Shown: positions 9,207 to 18,424 of the stretch, piece by piece | Numbering within the stretch: position 1 is the first letter of the stretch | Layout of the letters: each line of letters starts with the position of its first letter | Assembly: GCF_001224225.1 (NCBI RefSeq) | Contig: NZ_CUEE01000004.1 | Location: forward strand, 215,044 to 279,043 | From: Staphylococcus borealis | Lineage (GTDB): Bacteria; Bacillota; Bacilli; Staphylococcales; Staphylococcaceae | DNA: 64,000 bases | Direction: 5' to 3' | Notes under the pieces: generated by a model | Seen by the model: the letters and a program-made list of their open reading frames with translations, nothing else | Told to the model about the DNA's origin: nothing | Database searches by the model: none | Position numbers and translations under genes: made by a program

Positions 9207-10133
9207 ATGGATCAAACATTTAATCATGGGGTTCTTTTTTACCATGAACATAGTGGTCTAAAAGATATATATGATGGTTTAGGAGAAGTCACTAAATCGC
9301 TAACAACCATTTGTAAGCATTTATCCATTCAATTAAGTGAAAATGAAGGCGACATCATTAAATATTGTGAAGATATTAAAAATCAAAACTATAGCAGTGA
9401 TGTGGATATTGTCTTCATATTAGGTGGCGATGGTACTGTTAATGAACTTATCAATGGTGTTATGACACATCAACTCAACCTCCCTATCGGAATTATTCCT
9501 GGAGGAACATTTAATGACTTTACTAAAACATTAAATCTACATCCAGACTTCCGAAAAGCCAGTGAGCAGTTAAAGACTTCACATTTAGAATCATATGATG
9601 TCATGAAAGTAAATGATACGTACGTACTCAATTTCGTTGGCTTAGGATTAATCGTTCAAAACGCTGAAAATGTCCAAGAAGGTCGTAAAGATATCTTCGG
9701 CAAGTTGAGCTATGTCGGTTCTACCGTTAAAACATTAATGAACCCTGAACATTTCGATTATAAATTAACTGTAGATGACAAAGAATATACAGGTAACACA
9801 TCAATGCTTGTTGTTGCTAACGGCCCAAACATAGGCGGTAGTCGTATTCCACTTGTCGATTTATCTCCTCAAGATGGTAAAGTGAATAGCTTTATCTTTG
9901 ATAAACAAAGTTTCACTATTCTTAATGACATCTTTAAGAAACGCGATAGTATGGATTGGAACGAAATTACAAATGGGATTGATCATATTGCTGGTGAGCA
10001 TATTACATTATCCACGGATCCAATTATGAAAGTAGACATTGACGGTGAAATTAATTTAGAAACACCTATTTCTATTGAAGTTCTGCCAAAAGCAATTCAA
10101 ATTCTAACTTTCCCAGAAAATGCTGAACAATAA
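9207..10133 (+). CDS. Diacylglycerol/lipid kinase family protein (YegS/DagK-like)
   Basis: The 308-residue protein has the lipid-kinase catalytic domain: GGDGTVNE at 73-80 is the nucleotide-binding loop, followed by [11 protein letters not shown]-terminal beta-rich region ([18 protein letters not shown]) is typical of DagK, YegS and sphingosine kinases. It should phosphorylate a lipid headgroup using ATP at the membrane face. Staphylococci also have DgkB elsewhere, so this is probably a paralogue whose substrate cannot be read from sequence. It stands alone between two terminators. Confidence 0.88.
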   Translation: MDQTFNHGVLFYHEHSGLKDIYDGLGEVTKSLTTICKHLSIQLSENEGDIIKYCEDIKNQNYSSDVDIVFILGGDGTVNELINGVMTHQLNLPIGIIPGGTFNDFTKTLNLHPDFRKASEQLKTSHLESYDVMKVNDTYVLNFVGLGLIVQNAENVQEGRKDIFGKLSYVGSTVKTLMNPEHFDYKLTVDDKEYTGNTSMLVVANGPNIGGSRIPLVDLSPQDGKVNSFIFDKQSFTILNDIFKKRDSMDWNEITNGIDHIAGEHITLSTDPIMKVDIDGEINLETPISIEVLPKAIQILTFPENAEQ

Positions 10134-10154
10134 CTATTAATTCTATCAATATAA

Positions 10155-10198
10155 AAGCGATTAAGGTTAATGACTCATTCATCATACCTTAATCGCTT
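10155..10198. terminator. Bidirectional terminator between convergent genes
   Basis: AAGCGATTAAGGT (10155-10167) pairs exactly with ACCTTAATCGCTT (10186-10198). A-rich and T-rich flanks allow function on both strands, for the lipid kinase (+) and the nucleotidase (-). Confidence 0.9.
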
Positions 10199-10206
10199 AT
10201 TTTTAA

Positions 10207-10740
10207 TTATGCTTCAAGAAAGAATGCTTCCACATCTTTCCATCCATTAACACGTTTAAAGCGTTCTTCATTAACATTATGAGACGCAGTAAACATGATT
10301 GGTTCTCCTTCAAAAATTTGTAATTGTCGCGGATTATCATCAATGAGATAATCTGTTTTTACTATATTTTTACGACCGCAAAAGATAAATTGTTGAGGGT
10401 CTAAAAATGGGAAGAACTCAAGTAACCATTCATATTTATCATGAAATGATGTTGGTACATCCATCGCCGCTGTTGCAATGTAAACATCGTAATGTTCTGT
10501 TAATTTCTCAACTACCTCTTGTGCATGTGGCATTACCTTTAGATTTCTAAAAAAACCTGGCGCTCTTAAAATATCACGCACTAATCCATCGTGTTCCGGT
10601 ATCACGTTTTTAAGCTTTTGACCATTGAGCGACTCAACCGTGATTCCTAATTCAGTTTTAACATTAACCGCTTCAATAATGGCACCTAATGTGTCTGCTA
10701 AGACTTCATCCATATCAATAGCTATAGATTTTCTAGACAT
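10207..10740 (-). CDS. 5'(3')-deoxyribonucleotidase-like HAD phosphatase
   Basis: A 177-residue HAD-superfamily protein of the NT5C type. The nucleophile motif DMDEVLADT is at 9-17 (Asp9 nucleophile, Asp11 acid/base). TAAMD follows as the second HAD motif, and [10 protein letters not shown] supplies the metal-binding acidic pair. Such enzymes dephosphorylate deoxyribonucleoside monophosphates and trim nucleotide pools in the cytosol. ATG 10740 follows GGGAGAG. The gene sits alone on the minus strand, downstream of hisC's terminator. Confidence 0.87.
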   Translation of the reverse strand: MSRKSIAIDMDEVLADTLGAIIEAVNVKTELGITVESLNGQKLKNVIPEHDGLVRDILRAPGFFRNLKVMPHAQEVVEKLTEHYDVYIATAAMDVPTSFHDKYEWLLEFFPFLDPQQFIFCGRKNIVKTDYLIDDNPRQLQIFEGEPIMFTASHNVNEERFKRVNGWKDVEAFFLEA

Positions 10741-10795
10741 AATATCTCTCCCTTAATCATCACCTATATACTGTTAAAGTATAGCAAAAATTCAA

Positions 10796-10842
10796 AAGAG
10801 AGTGGTACAGAATTCATATCGAATTGATTGTACCACTCTCTT
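10796..10842 (-). terminator. Intrinsic terminator after hisC
   Basis: AGAGAGTGGTACA and TGTACCACTCTCT form a long stem around an AATTC-containing loop, with a T-rich tail on the minus strand. It is another member of the GGGACAGAATT terminator family. Confidence 0.85.
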
Positions 10843-10919
10843 GCTATATTTAAATTTATAGCACTATCAGAACTGATTCAATTATCTTGCATCGAAAACT
10901 TAATCCGTTAGATTCGCTT

Positions 10920-11975
10920 TTAATAATCAAAGTGTTTCAATACTTCTATCATCTTGTCATTTTGTTCTGGGAATCCGATTGTAATACGGACACCAGTTGG
11001 AAATGGTCGTGTAATACAACCAACATTTAATAATGCTTCGTATAATTCTTGTGCTTTGTTTGTAACCACAAATACAAAGTTCGTTTGACTTGGTAAGAAA
11101 TGTTTACTTTGCGGTATATCATAAAATTTCTGACGTTCGACTGCATTTTTAGCTGTAATCTCATTTAAATAGTCTTGATCTTCTAACGCTGCAATGGCGG
11201 CATATTCTGAAATACGAGTGACATTAAATGGTGGACGAATGATGTTCCATTTTTCAATTGCTTCATTCGTAGCAACAACATAACCTACACGTAATCCTGC
11301 TAGGCCATAAGCTTTAGAGAACGTTCTTAATAAAAATGCATTATCAAAACGTTCTTGCAATTTCAATGTATCAGGATAATCATTTGCCGTAACGAACTCG
11401 AAGTATGCTTCATCAATCAATACTGGTACGTGACTAGGCACTTGTTCTAAAAAGTGTTCTAGTTCATCATGAGTGAAATACGTTCCAGTTGGGTTGTTAG
11501 GATTACATAACCATACTAAGGCAGTATCTTCATCTACTTCTTTTATAATCCCATCTAAATCAAAGCCACCCTCTTTCAATGGTACTTGAACAACATCAGC
11601 TGATTCTACAATCGCGTTGTGATAGTACTGACCAAATGTTGCTTCACTCGTTACAATCTTATCACCCGGTGTTAATACCGCTCTTGAAATCATCAAGATA
11701 ACTTCATCTAACCCAGCACCAAATAGAATTCTAGACGCATCCACATTCAAGTGCTCACTAATCGCTTTGCGTAGTGATGGCGACCCAGTTTCCGGGTAGT
11801 AGAATAATTCATCTACGTGCGCTTGAACTGCTTCTTTTGCTTTTGGAGAAGGGCCATATAAATTCTCATTTGAGGCAAGTTTATATAGGTCCCCTTCAAT
11901 GCCATGTTTTTCTTTAAGTGCTTGTGGTGATAAACCTGGTTGATACGCTGTTAATTGATTTAATTGTTGTTTCAT
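10920..11975 (-). CDS. hisC: Histidinol-phosphate aminotransferase HisC
   Basis: This 351-residue PLP enzyme transaminates imidazole-acetol phosphate and glutamate to histidinol phosphate. Lys221 in FSKAYGLAG is the Schiff-base lysine; Asp188 in LIDEAYFEF contacts the pyridine nitrogen, and CNPNNPTGT is the fold-type I asparagine block. ATG 11975 is chosen over a TTG two codons earlier because AGGAG is 9 bases upstream. No other histidine genes adjoin it, so it is a detached hisC; related enzymes can also act on aromatic amino acids. Confidence 0.93.
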   Translation of the reverse strand: MKQQLNQLTAYQPGLSPQALKEKHGIEGDLYKLASNENLYGPSPKAKEAVQAHVDELFYYPETGSPSLRKAISEHLNVDASRILFGAGLDEVILMISRAVLTPGDKIVTSEATFGQYYHNAIVESADVVQVPLKEGGFDLDGIIKEVDEDTALVWLCNPNNPTGTYFTHDELEHFLEQVPSHVPVLIDEAYFEFVTANDYPDTLKLQERFDNAFLLRTFSKAYGLAGLRVGYVVATNEAIEKWNIIRPPFNVTRISEYAAIAALEDQDYLNEITAKNAVERQKFYDIPQSKHFLPSQTNFVFVVTNKAQELYEALLNVGCITRPFPTGVRITIGFPEQNDKMIEVLKHFDY

Positions 11976-12068
11976 TGCCAACCACTCCTTTTCATAAATA
12001 TAAAATGTTTATTCAATTATAAATGATGTTGCTTACACAATATCAAATTGCAGGAACACTATCATATC

Positions 12069-13583
12069 TTAATGTACGCCATTCATTGCTTTTTTAACAA
12101 TTGGAGAAATCGCAACTAAGATCACACCAATGAGAAGTGTAAACAATCCAGAATATAAGAAGAATTCTTTTTCACTAATAATTTTAAATAAGACAACAAT
12201 TTGACTATTGATACTTTGTGCAGTCGCGTTACTTAACATCCATAGTGCCATCATCTGTGCTGAGAATTTTGCAGGTGCTAATTTAGACGTTACTGATAAC
12301 CCAACTGGTGAAATACATAATTCTCCCAATGTGATTAAGAAGAAACTTAACACCAACCAAATAGGATGAATCATCTGAACATGACTACTTAACGGTATAA
12401 TCATGACTAAATAAGATAACCCAGCGAAAATTGCACCTAGTGCAAATTTGTATACTGTACTTGGATTATGCTTACCTAATTTCGTCCATATACTAGCAAA
12501 AATAGGTGCTAATATAATGATAAATACCGGGTTGATTGACTGGAACCAGGCTGCTGGTATATGAAAATCGAGAACACCATTTGTCAGTTTACCCAAACTT
12601 AGTTCAGTCTTCTGATCTGCAAAGTTAGCTAAAACTGTTGAACCTTGTTCTTGAATCATCCAGAATGCAACAGATGTAATAAATAACGGTATGTAACTAT
12701 AAATTCTTGAACGCTCTTCTTTACGCGTCTTATGACTTGATAACATATAAACAAAAATACAAATCGGTAATACGATACCTACGAATGTAACAATCATACT
12801 AAAACTAGATAGGCTTAATTGTCCAGTAAATTGCAAGATAAGTAGGATAATTGCGAAAATTAACACGATAATACCAGTAATAATTGATAACCTTTTGATT
12901 TCTTCTTTGCGAAGCGGATTAGGCACACTTAAACCAGCTAATCCTAAGTTCTTTTTATTGGTAATATAGTATGTCACTAATCCTACGAACATACCTACTG
13001 CAGCTACAGCGAAACCATAGTGGAAGCCTAGTCTTGTTTGTAAATATCCTGTCGCAAATGGTGCTAAAAAGCTACCTAGGTTAATACCCATATAAAAAAT
13101 AGTAAATGCTGCATCTAAACGTCTGTCATTATGGTCATATAATTCTCCAACGGTAGTCGAGATATTAGGTTTCAATAAACCTGTACCAATAATAAGCAGT
13201 AATAATGCAATCATAACTACGGTTAAACTACCCGGTATCGTCAACAGAATATGTCCAAACATAATGAGTATGCCACCATAAAACAGGGCATGACGTGTGC
13301 CAATCATTCTGTCTGCAATCCAACCTCCGATGGTACCAGACATATAGATAAGCGCACCGTATAACGATACAATTTGTAGTGCTGTCCCTTGTGGTAAACC
13401 AAAGCCACCTTTACTAACAGAATAGTACAGATAATAAGCTAAAATGGCTTTCATACCATAGTAACTGAATCGCTCCCAAAATTCAGTAAAGAATAGTGTA
13501 CTTAAACCTTTAGGATGACCGAAAAATCCTTTTTGAGGTACACTCTCCACTATTTCTTGTCTAGAATAGTTCTTTGTATTCAT
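12069..13583 (-). CDS. Second POT-family peptide symporter
   Basis: A 504-residue paralogue of the dtpT-like protein at 7414, with the same opening (GFFGHPKGL) and an intact ExxERFxYY motif (Glu34, Glu37, Arg38, Phe39, Tyr41, Tyr42). It has the POT blocks GTGLLKPNISTTVGELY and GELCISPVGLS and about 14 membrane segments. Many differences throughout point to an old duplication or separate acquisition rather than a recent copy. ATG 13583 follows AGGGGGGAG. hisC lies 93 bp downstream without an obvious terminator between. I do not recall a second POT gene here in S. aureus. Confidence 0.9.
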   Translation of the reverse strand: MNTKNYSRQEIVESVPQKGFFGHPKGLSTLFFTEFWERFSYYGMKAILAYYLYYSVSKGGFGLPQGTALQIVSLYGALIYMSGTIGGWIADRMIGTRHALFYGGILIMFGHILLTIPGSLTVVMIALLLLIIGTGLLKPNISTTVGELYDHNDRRLDAAFTIFYMGINLGSFLAPFATGYLQTRLGFHYGFAVAAVGMFVGLVTYYITNKKNLGLAGLSVPNPLRKEEIKRLSIITGIIVLIFAIILLILQFTGQLSLSSFSMIVTFVGIVLPICIFVYMLSSHKTRKEERSRIYSYIPLFITSVAFWMIQEQGSTVLANFADQKTELSLGKLTNGVLDFHIPAAWFQSINPVFIIILAPIFASIWTKLGKHNPSTVYKFALGAIFAGLSYLVMIIPLSSHVQMIHPIWLVLSFFLITLGELCISPVGLSVTSKLAPAKFSAQMMALWMLSNATAQSINSQIVVLFKIISEKEFFLYSGLFTLLIGVILVAISPIVKKAMNGVH

Positions 13584-13689
13584 TTTCTCCCCCCTAAAAC
13601 CATACACGCTAATTTTGTGTATTTATTCATTAGTGTAAATAAAATTAAATCAGATTACAATTGTCTATACAAAATTCTCACTGAAAAAA

Positions 13690-13732
13690 AGAAGCAGGAC
13701 AGAAATTGAAATCAATTCGTTGTCCCGCTCCA
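13690..13732 (-). terminator. Intrinsic terminator after the ABC transporter operon
   Basis: On the minus strand GAGCGGGACA pairs with TGTCCTGCTTC around an AATTGATTTCAATT loop, followed by a run of T. This ends the transcript of the fused permease gene. Confidence 0.88.
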
Positions 13733-13853
13733 TGAGCATCATTCGTACTATGAGAAACTAAATTTTAGCGTTTTTCAGTCTAACAATCATTTAAGACACA
13801 TTTATCAAGTAAACTTAAAATCATCGTTGTATGTCAATCGCTATACACTTCTT

Positions 13854-15368
13854 TTATTTTATTAAACCTTCTTGTTCAAGATAATGTTTTGCAACCTTGT
13901 AAGGATCTTCATTTTTTACGGTAACTTTATAATTCATTTCTTGCATCTCTTCATCGGAAATTTTACCTTTTAACTTATTCAATGGTTTTTTAATTTCAGG
14001 ATGTTCTTTTAAGAATTTCTCTTTAAACATCGGTGCACCTTGGTATGGTGGGAAGACATGCTTATCATCCTTTAAAACGACCATATCATATTGTTTTAAT
14101 TCCGCATCGGTTGAATACGCATCAATTAAATTGATATCGCCTTTTTCAACTGCAGTATATCGTAATTTTGGCTCCATTTTTTTAATATTTGATAAATCGA
14201 GTCCATAAGCTTTAGACACAGCTTTGTAACCATCAGGACGGTCGTTAAATTCCATCGTAAATCCTGGTTTAAGTTTGTCCTCGACTTTTTGTAAATCACC
14301 TATCGTTTTAATATTATTGTCTTTAGCGAAATCCTTTTTTACTGCTAACGCATACGTGTTGTTGTACTTCATAGGTTCTAACATGGTCATATCATATTTT
14401 TTCTCTAAACTTTGTTTAGCTTGTTGATATACAGCATCTTCTTTTTTAGATTTTAAATCTTCTTTCGTTAATTCTCCTAACACTGTACCTGTAAATTCTA
14501 AATAACCATCTATATCATCTGATTTCAAAGCATTGAAGAGGAATGATGTTTTCCCCATACCATCTTTAACATCAACTGTGTTGTCTGTTTCATCTTCAAT
14601 TAAAATTTTATACATATTGGTAATAATTGAAGGTTCTGAACCTAATTTACCTGCAAGCGTAATTGTGTCCCCTTTTTTCCCGAAAAGTGGCACAACAATG
14701 ACCAATAATATAATAAGGATCATCACTCCAACAGTGATTAATAATTTCTTGTAAGACAATTTCTCCATATATCGCAATATCAAATCAAACATAATAGCGA
14801 GTAATGCAGCAGGAATCGCACCAATAAGAATGAGTGATGCGTTATTACGGTCAATACCTAGTAAGATTAAATCACCAAGTCCGCCTGCACCGATTAATGC
14901 AGCTAAAGTTGCTGTACCGATAATTAATACCATTGCCGTACGAATACCGGCCATCATCACTGGCATGGCAATAGGTAACTCAACTCTCGTTAATCGACGC
15001 ATCGGTTTCATACCTATACCTTTAGCAGCTTCAATGAGTGATGGATCGACTTCTTTAATGCCTGTATATGTATTTCTTAAAATTGGTAACAAGGCATACA
15101 CAACTAACGCGATAATTGCAGGAAGTCGACCAATACCAAAGATTGGAATCATCAAGCCTAATAATGCTAAAGATGGAATAGTTTGCAATATTGCCGCTAT
15201 ATTCATGATGACTTCAGACAAACGCTTCGTTTTCGTTAAAGCAATCCCTAGTGGAACAGCGATTAAGATCGCGATTAATAATGCGATAAATGATATTTGA
15301 ATATGTTCTACAATGGTTGTAAATACTTCGCCTTTACGGTCGTTGAGGGTGCTCAATAAGTCACTCAT
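13854..15368 (-). CDS. ABC transporter permease fused to substrate-binding domain (OpuCB/OpuCC type; EgtU-like candidate)
   Basis: A 504-residue fusion. Residues 1 to about 230 form a membrane permease with an EAA loop (EAAKGIGMKPMRRL). Residues from about 235 to the end form an OpuAC-type glycine-betaine/choline-class binding domain (KLGSEPSIITNMY, FNDRPDGYKA). In Firmicutes this permease-binding fusion is annotated as osmoprotectant importer or BilE; a related fusion, EgtU, imports ergothioneine. Which substrate applies cannot be read here. It overlaps the upstream ATPase gene by 4 bp (ATGA), so the two form one transporter. Confidence 0.88.
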   Translation of the reverse strand: MSDLLSTLNDRKGEVFTTIVEHIQISFIALLIAILIAVPLGIALTKTKRLSEVIMNIAAILQTIPSLALLGLMIPIFGIGRLPAIIALVVYALLPILRNTYTGIKEVDPSLIEAAKGIGMKPMRRLTRVELPIAMPVMMAGIRTAMVLIIGTATLAALIGAGGLGDLILLGIDRNNASLILIGAIPAALLAIMFDLILRYMEKLSYKKLLITVGVMILIILLVIVVPLFGKKGDTITLAGKLGSEPSIITNMYKILIEDETDNTVDVKDGMGKTSFLFNALKSDDIDGYLEFTGTVLGELTKEDLKSKKEDAVYQQAKQSLEKKYDMTMLEPMKYNNTYALAVKKDFAKDNNIKTIGDLQKVEDKLKPGFTMEFNDRPDGYKAVSKAYGLDLSNIKKMEPKLRYTAVEKGDINLIDAYSTDAELKQYDMVVLKDDKHVFPPYQGAPMFKEKFLKEHPEIKKPLNKLKGKISDEEMQEMNYKVTVKNEDPYKVAKHYLEQEGLIK

Positions 15369-16333
15369 GCTTTACCCTCCTTATCGTAGTCATCTTGAGA
15401 TAAAAATTTAAAGACATCTTCACGCTTTAAGAGAGACTGCGTAGAAGTTGATGCATCATTCACAATTACCGCTTCATGCTGTGCTAATTTCGAATAAATT
15501 GAACGTAATTGGACATCACTATTGATGATTGGGTAATCGTGTTGTGTTTCTGTCTCTGTGAGCGGCGTTGTAATCTTTAAGTCTTTCAACTGCAATGTTT
15601 CTTGATTTTGATCTAAATGACTTCCCATAAATTCTTCTACAAATGCATTTTTAGGTTGATCTCGAAACGCTTGCGGTGTATCAATTTGTTCAACACGGCC
15701 ATGGTTGAGTAAGCAAATACGATCGCCTAACTTCATGGCTTCTTGTATATCATGTGTAACGAACACGATTGTCTTCTTTATTTGTGTTTGTAATGTTATT
15801 AAATCATCTTGTAGCTTCTCACGACTTATCGGGTCCAATGCGCTGAATGGCTCATCCATCAATATGACTGGAGGATCAGCAGCTAATGCTCTGATTACCC
15901 CAACCCTTTGGCGTTGGCCACCTGATAATTCATCTGGTTTACGATCACGATATTTTTCTGGTTCTAAACCAACCATTGTAAGTAATTCGTCTACACGTCG
16001 ATCTATATCTTTGTCTTTCCATTTTTTCATCTGTGGCACTTGTGCAATATTTTCTTTAATTGTCATATGCGGAAAAAGTGCAATTTGCTGTAACACATAT
16101 CCGATGTCCCATCGCATTTCATAAACGGGATAATCGCTAATGGGCTTATCTTTGAAATAAATATAGCCTTCACTTAACGGAATTAGTCTGTTAATCATTT
16201 TCAAAGTGGTCGTTTTTCCACACCCAGATGGGCCAATGAGTACAAAGAACTCGCCTTCATTGATTTTGAAACTCACATTATCGACAGCTACATTATTGCC
16301 ATAACGTTTGGTTACGTTTTTAAATTCAATCAT
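15365..16333 (-). CDS. ABC transporter ATP-binding protein (OpuCA type; EgtV-like candidate)
   Basis: This 322-residue ATPase powers the fused permease encoded immediately downstream. Walker A GPSGCGKTT is at 34-42, the signature LSGGQ at 136-140 and Walker B VILMDEPFSALD from 156. The tail after about residue 245 is short, leaving at most one CBS-like segment where osmosensing OpuCA proteins usually carry two. That argues against a classical CBS-gated osmoregulated importer. ATG 16333 begins the operon; its ribosome site is weak (AAGGTGAC). Confidence 0.88.
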   Translation of the reverse strand: MIEFKNVTKRYGNNVAVDNVSFKINEGEFFVLIGPSGCGKTTTLKMINRLIPLSEGYIYFKDKPISDYPVYEMRWDIGYVLQQIALFPHMTIKENIAQVPQMKKWKDKDIDRRVDELLTMVGLEPEKYRDRKPDELSGGQRQRVGVIRALAADPPVILMDEPFSALDPISREKLQDDLITLQTQIKKTIVFVTHDIQEAMKLGDRICLLNHGRVEQIDTPQAFRDQPKNAFVEEFMGSHLDQNQETLQLKDLKITTPLTETETQHDYPIINSDVQLRSIYSKLAQHEAVIVNDASTSTQSLLKREDVFKFLSQDDYDKEGKA

Positions 16334-16481
16334 TTAGTCACCTTCATTTAATCTACCTATTTAAAATGTTTGCATTCTTATTCCCTATTTAAACATGTTT
16401 AATGATGAATTCATATTAAATTAGTCATATTATTGTAATTATATTTAAAACATATAGCATAACAATATAAATAAAAAATAA

Positions 16482-16525
16482 AGAGAGTAGGATAGAATGT
16501 TTTGTGCATTCATTATCCCACTCTC
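16482..16525 (-). terminator. Intrinsic terminator after recQ
   Basis: GAGAGTAGGATAGAATG pairs imperfectly with CATTCATTATCCCACTCTC, with a T-rich tail on the minus strand. It belongs to the same dispersed terminator family and closes the ABC-F/recQ transcript. Confidence 0.82.
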
Positions 16526-16631
16526 AGGTAAATTGGACTGTCTTTTCAATTCAGTTAGTTGCTATGCATTTGCTCAGGCGCCTCATAACATTGTTTGTTC
16601 TAGGTTCTCCTAATATATTTAGATGTTGCGT

Positions 16632-18410
16632 CTATATACTGGCTTTATAAGTGTGAATAGTTTCTAAGAACTTCGGACAATAATGTTTTAGCTTGTAACT
16701 ACCAACACCATCAATAGATATCATTTCTTGTTTAGATTCCGGTTTACGTTTAGCAAATTCTTCTAAGGTATAATCTGAAAAGATACTTACCGGCGCAATA
16801 TTTAATTTCTCACTTAATTTACGACGTACTTCAACCAATTCACTGTATAATGCACGATCGACACCTTCAACTGTATTGATATAAACCTTCTCTTTAGATT
16901 TTTGTTTAAATGGTGTCGTAAATACCTTAATTTCATCATTAAGTAGCTTTTTAACACTTTCATCACATATCAATATTTCATCAAATTCATTTAAAAATCC
17001 TTTAAAGCGTAATTCGTCTATTAAATGACTTAATTCTGAAGTAGTATAATCTTTCATTAAGCCATGTGTCGTCAACTTATCATAGTCATTATACTTAATA
17101 TAATCACTTGTTTCTCCACGCAAGACTTGAATGATTACACTGTAACTTTCTTTTTGACGCATACGTGCAATACAACTAATAATCATTTTAGCTTCTTGTG
17201 TCATATCATATGTTTTATTTTGTTGAATACAACTACTACATTGGCCACACTCTTCTAGCTTTTCATTGGGTTCAAAGTAATGAACGACTGTTGCTTCGAG
17301 ACATTTTTTTGTTTTTGTGTATTGAATCATTTTAGTAAGTTTTTCACCCATTTTATCTTTGTAGTCCTCATCGGCCTGTGACACCGTAATAAAGTATTCA
17401 TGTAAACCTTTATCGCGCTCACTAAATAAAAGGATGCATTCACTTTCTAATCCATCACGCCCTGCACGGCCTGCCTCTTGATAATATGATTCCAGATCAC
17501 CGGGCATATTGTAGTGTATGACGTATCTAACATTTGATTTGTCTATCCCCATACCAAACGCATTTGTCGCAATAACAACTTTAACTTTGTCATAGACAAA
17601 TTCATTTTGAGCTGTCTCGCGTTCTTTATTTGTTAAACCTGCATGATAAATAGCAGAAGAAACATTTATAACGTCAAGCGCTTCTTGTAACTCTTCAACT
17701 TGTTTACGTGTAGAACAATAGATTATACCCGCTTGTTCTTTATGCTTTTGCACATAGTCTACGACAAATTTTTGACGTTGATACGTAGGATTCACTTTGA
17801 AAATAAGGTTACGGCGTTTTGTACTCGTTTTTACTTCATCGTGCCTATCGATGTTTAACTTTTCCATAATATCTTGTTGCACTTCTGCAGTTGCTGTTGC
17901 CGTCAGTGCGACAATTGTAAAGTTTTGGGGTAATGTGAATACTTTCTTAATCACACTTTGATAGCTAGGTCTAAAATCATGACCCCATTTAGATATGCAA
18001 TGGGCTTCATCAAATGCGATAAGATGAATATCAATACGACTTAATAAACTTAAAAAATATTGATTGTCAAAACGTTCTGGTGCCACATATAAAAATTGAA
18101 TATGACCCTTCATTAAATCATTTTCAATGTCTTTTTGTTGTTTCTTGGTTAAACTACTATTTAAATAGGCGGCTTTAATTCCCATAGCCATAAGCTGATC
18201 GACTTGGTCTTTCATTAAAGAGATTAATGGACTAATGACAATCGTCGTTCCGCCCAACATTAAACCAGGCACTTGATAACAGATTGATTTCCCACCACCT
18301 GTAGGTAATACGCCTAACACATTATGATGATTCATTATTTTAGTTATGATTTCTTTTTGCCCCGGTCTAAACTTCTCATAGCCAAAATAATGCGATAATG
18401 TTGCTTCCAT
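16632..18410 (-). CDS. recQ: ATP-dependent DNA helicase RecQ
   Basis: The 592-residue 3'-5' helicase acts in recombination and fork repair. Walker A PTGGGKS is at 36-42, the DEAH box lies in AFDEAHCISKWGHDFRP, and VRYVIHYNMPGDLESYYQEAGRAGRDG is condensed helicase motif VI (QEAGRAGRDG visible). A four-cysteine zinc motif (KKCLE and ECGQCSSCIQ) precedes the winged helix, and an HRDC domain occupies about 515-592. Length is normal for RecQ. It follows the ABC-F gene by 14 bp and is likely co-transcribed. Confidence 0.95.
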   Translation of the reverse strand: MEATLSHYFGYEKFRPGQKEIITKIMNHHNVLGVLPTGGGKSICYQVPGLMLGGTTIVISPLISLMKDQVDQLMAMGIKAAYLNSSLTKKQQKDIENDLMKGHIQFLYVAPERFDNQYFLSLLSRIDIHLIAFDEAHCISKWGHDFRPSYQSVIKKVFTLPQNFTIVALTATATAEVQQDIMEKLNIDRHDEVKTSTKRRNLIFKVNPTYQRQKFVVDYVQKHKEQAGIIYCSTRKQVEELQEALDVINVSSAIYHAGLTNKERETAQNEFVYDKVKVVIATNAFGMGIDKSNVRYVIHYNMPGDLESYYQEAGRAGRDGLESECILLFSERDKGLHEYFITVSQADEDYKDKMGEKLTKMIQYTKTKKCLEATVVHYFEPNEKLEECGQCSSCIQQNKTYDMTQEAKMIISCIARMRQKESYSVIIQVLRGETSDYIKYNDYDKLTTHGLMKDYTTSELSHLIDELRFKGFLNEFDEILICDESVKKLLNDEIKVFTTPFKQKSKEKVYINTVEGVDRALYSELVEVRRKLSEKLNIAPVSIFSDYTLEEFAKRKPESKQEMISIDGVGSYKLKHYCPKFLETIHTYKASI

Positions 18411-18424
18411 ACTTTACATTCCCC

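Noticed and set aside
13854..15368. Frameshift or gene-fusion artefact in the permease/binding-protein gene
   Set aside because: The fused permease-binding arrangement is a known natural form in Firmicutes, and the linker reads cleanly in one frame.
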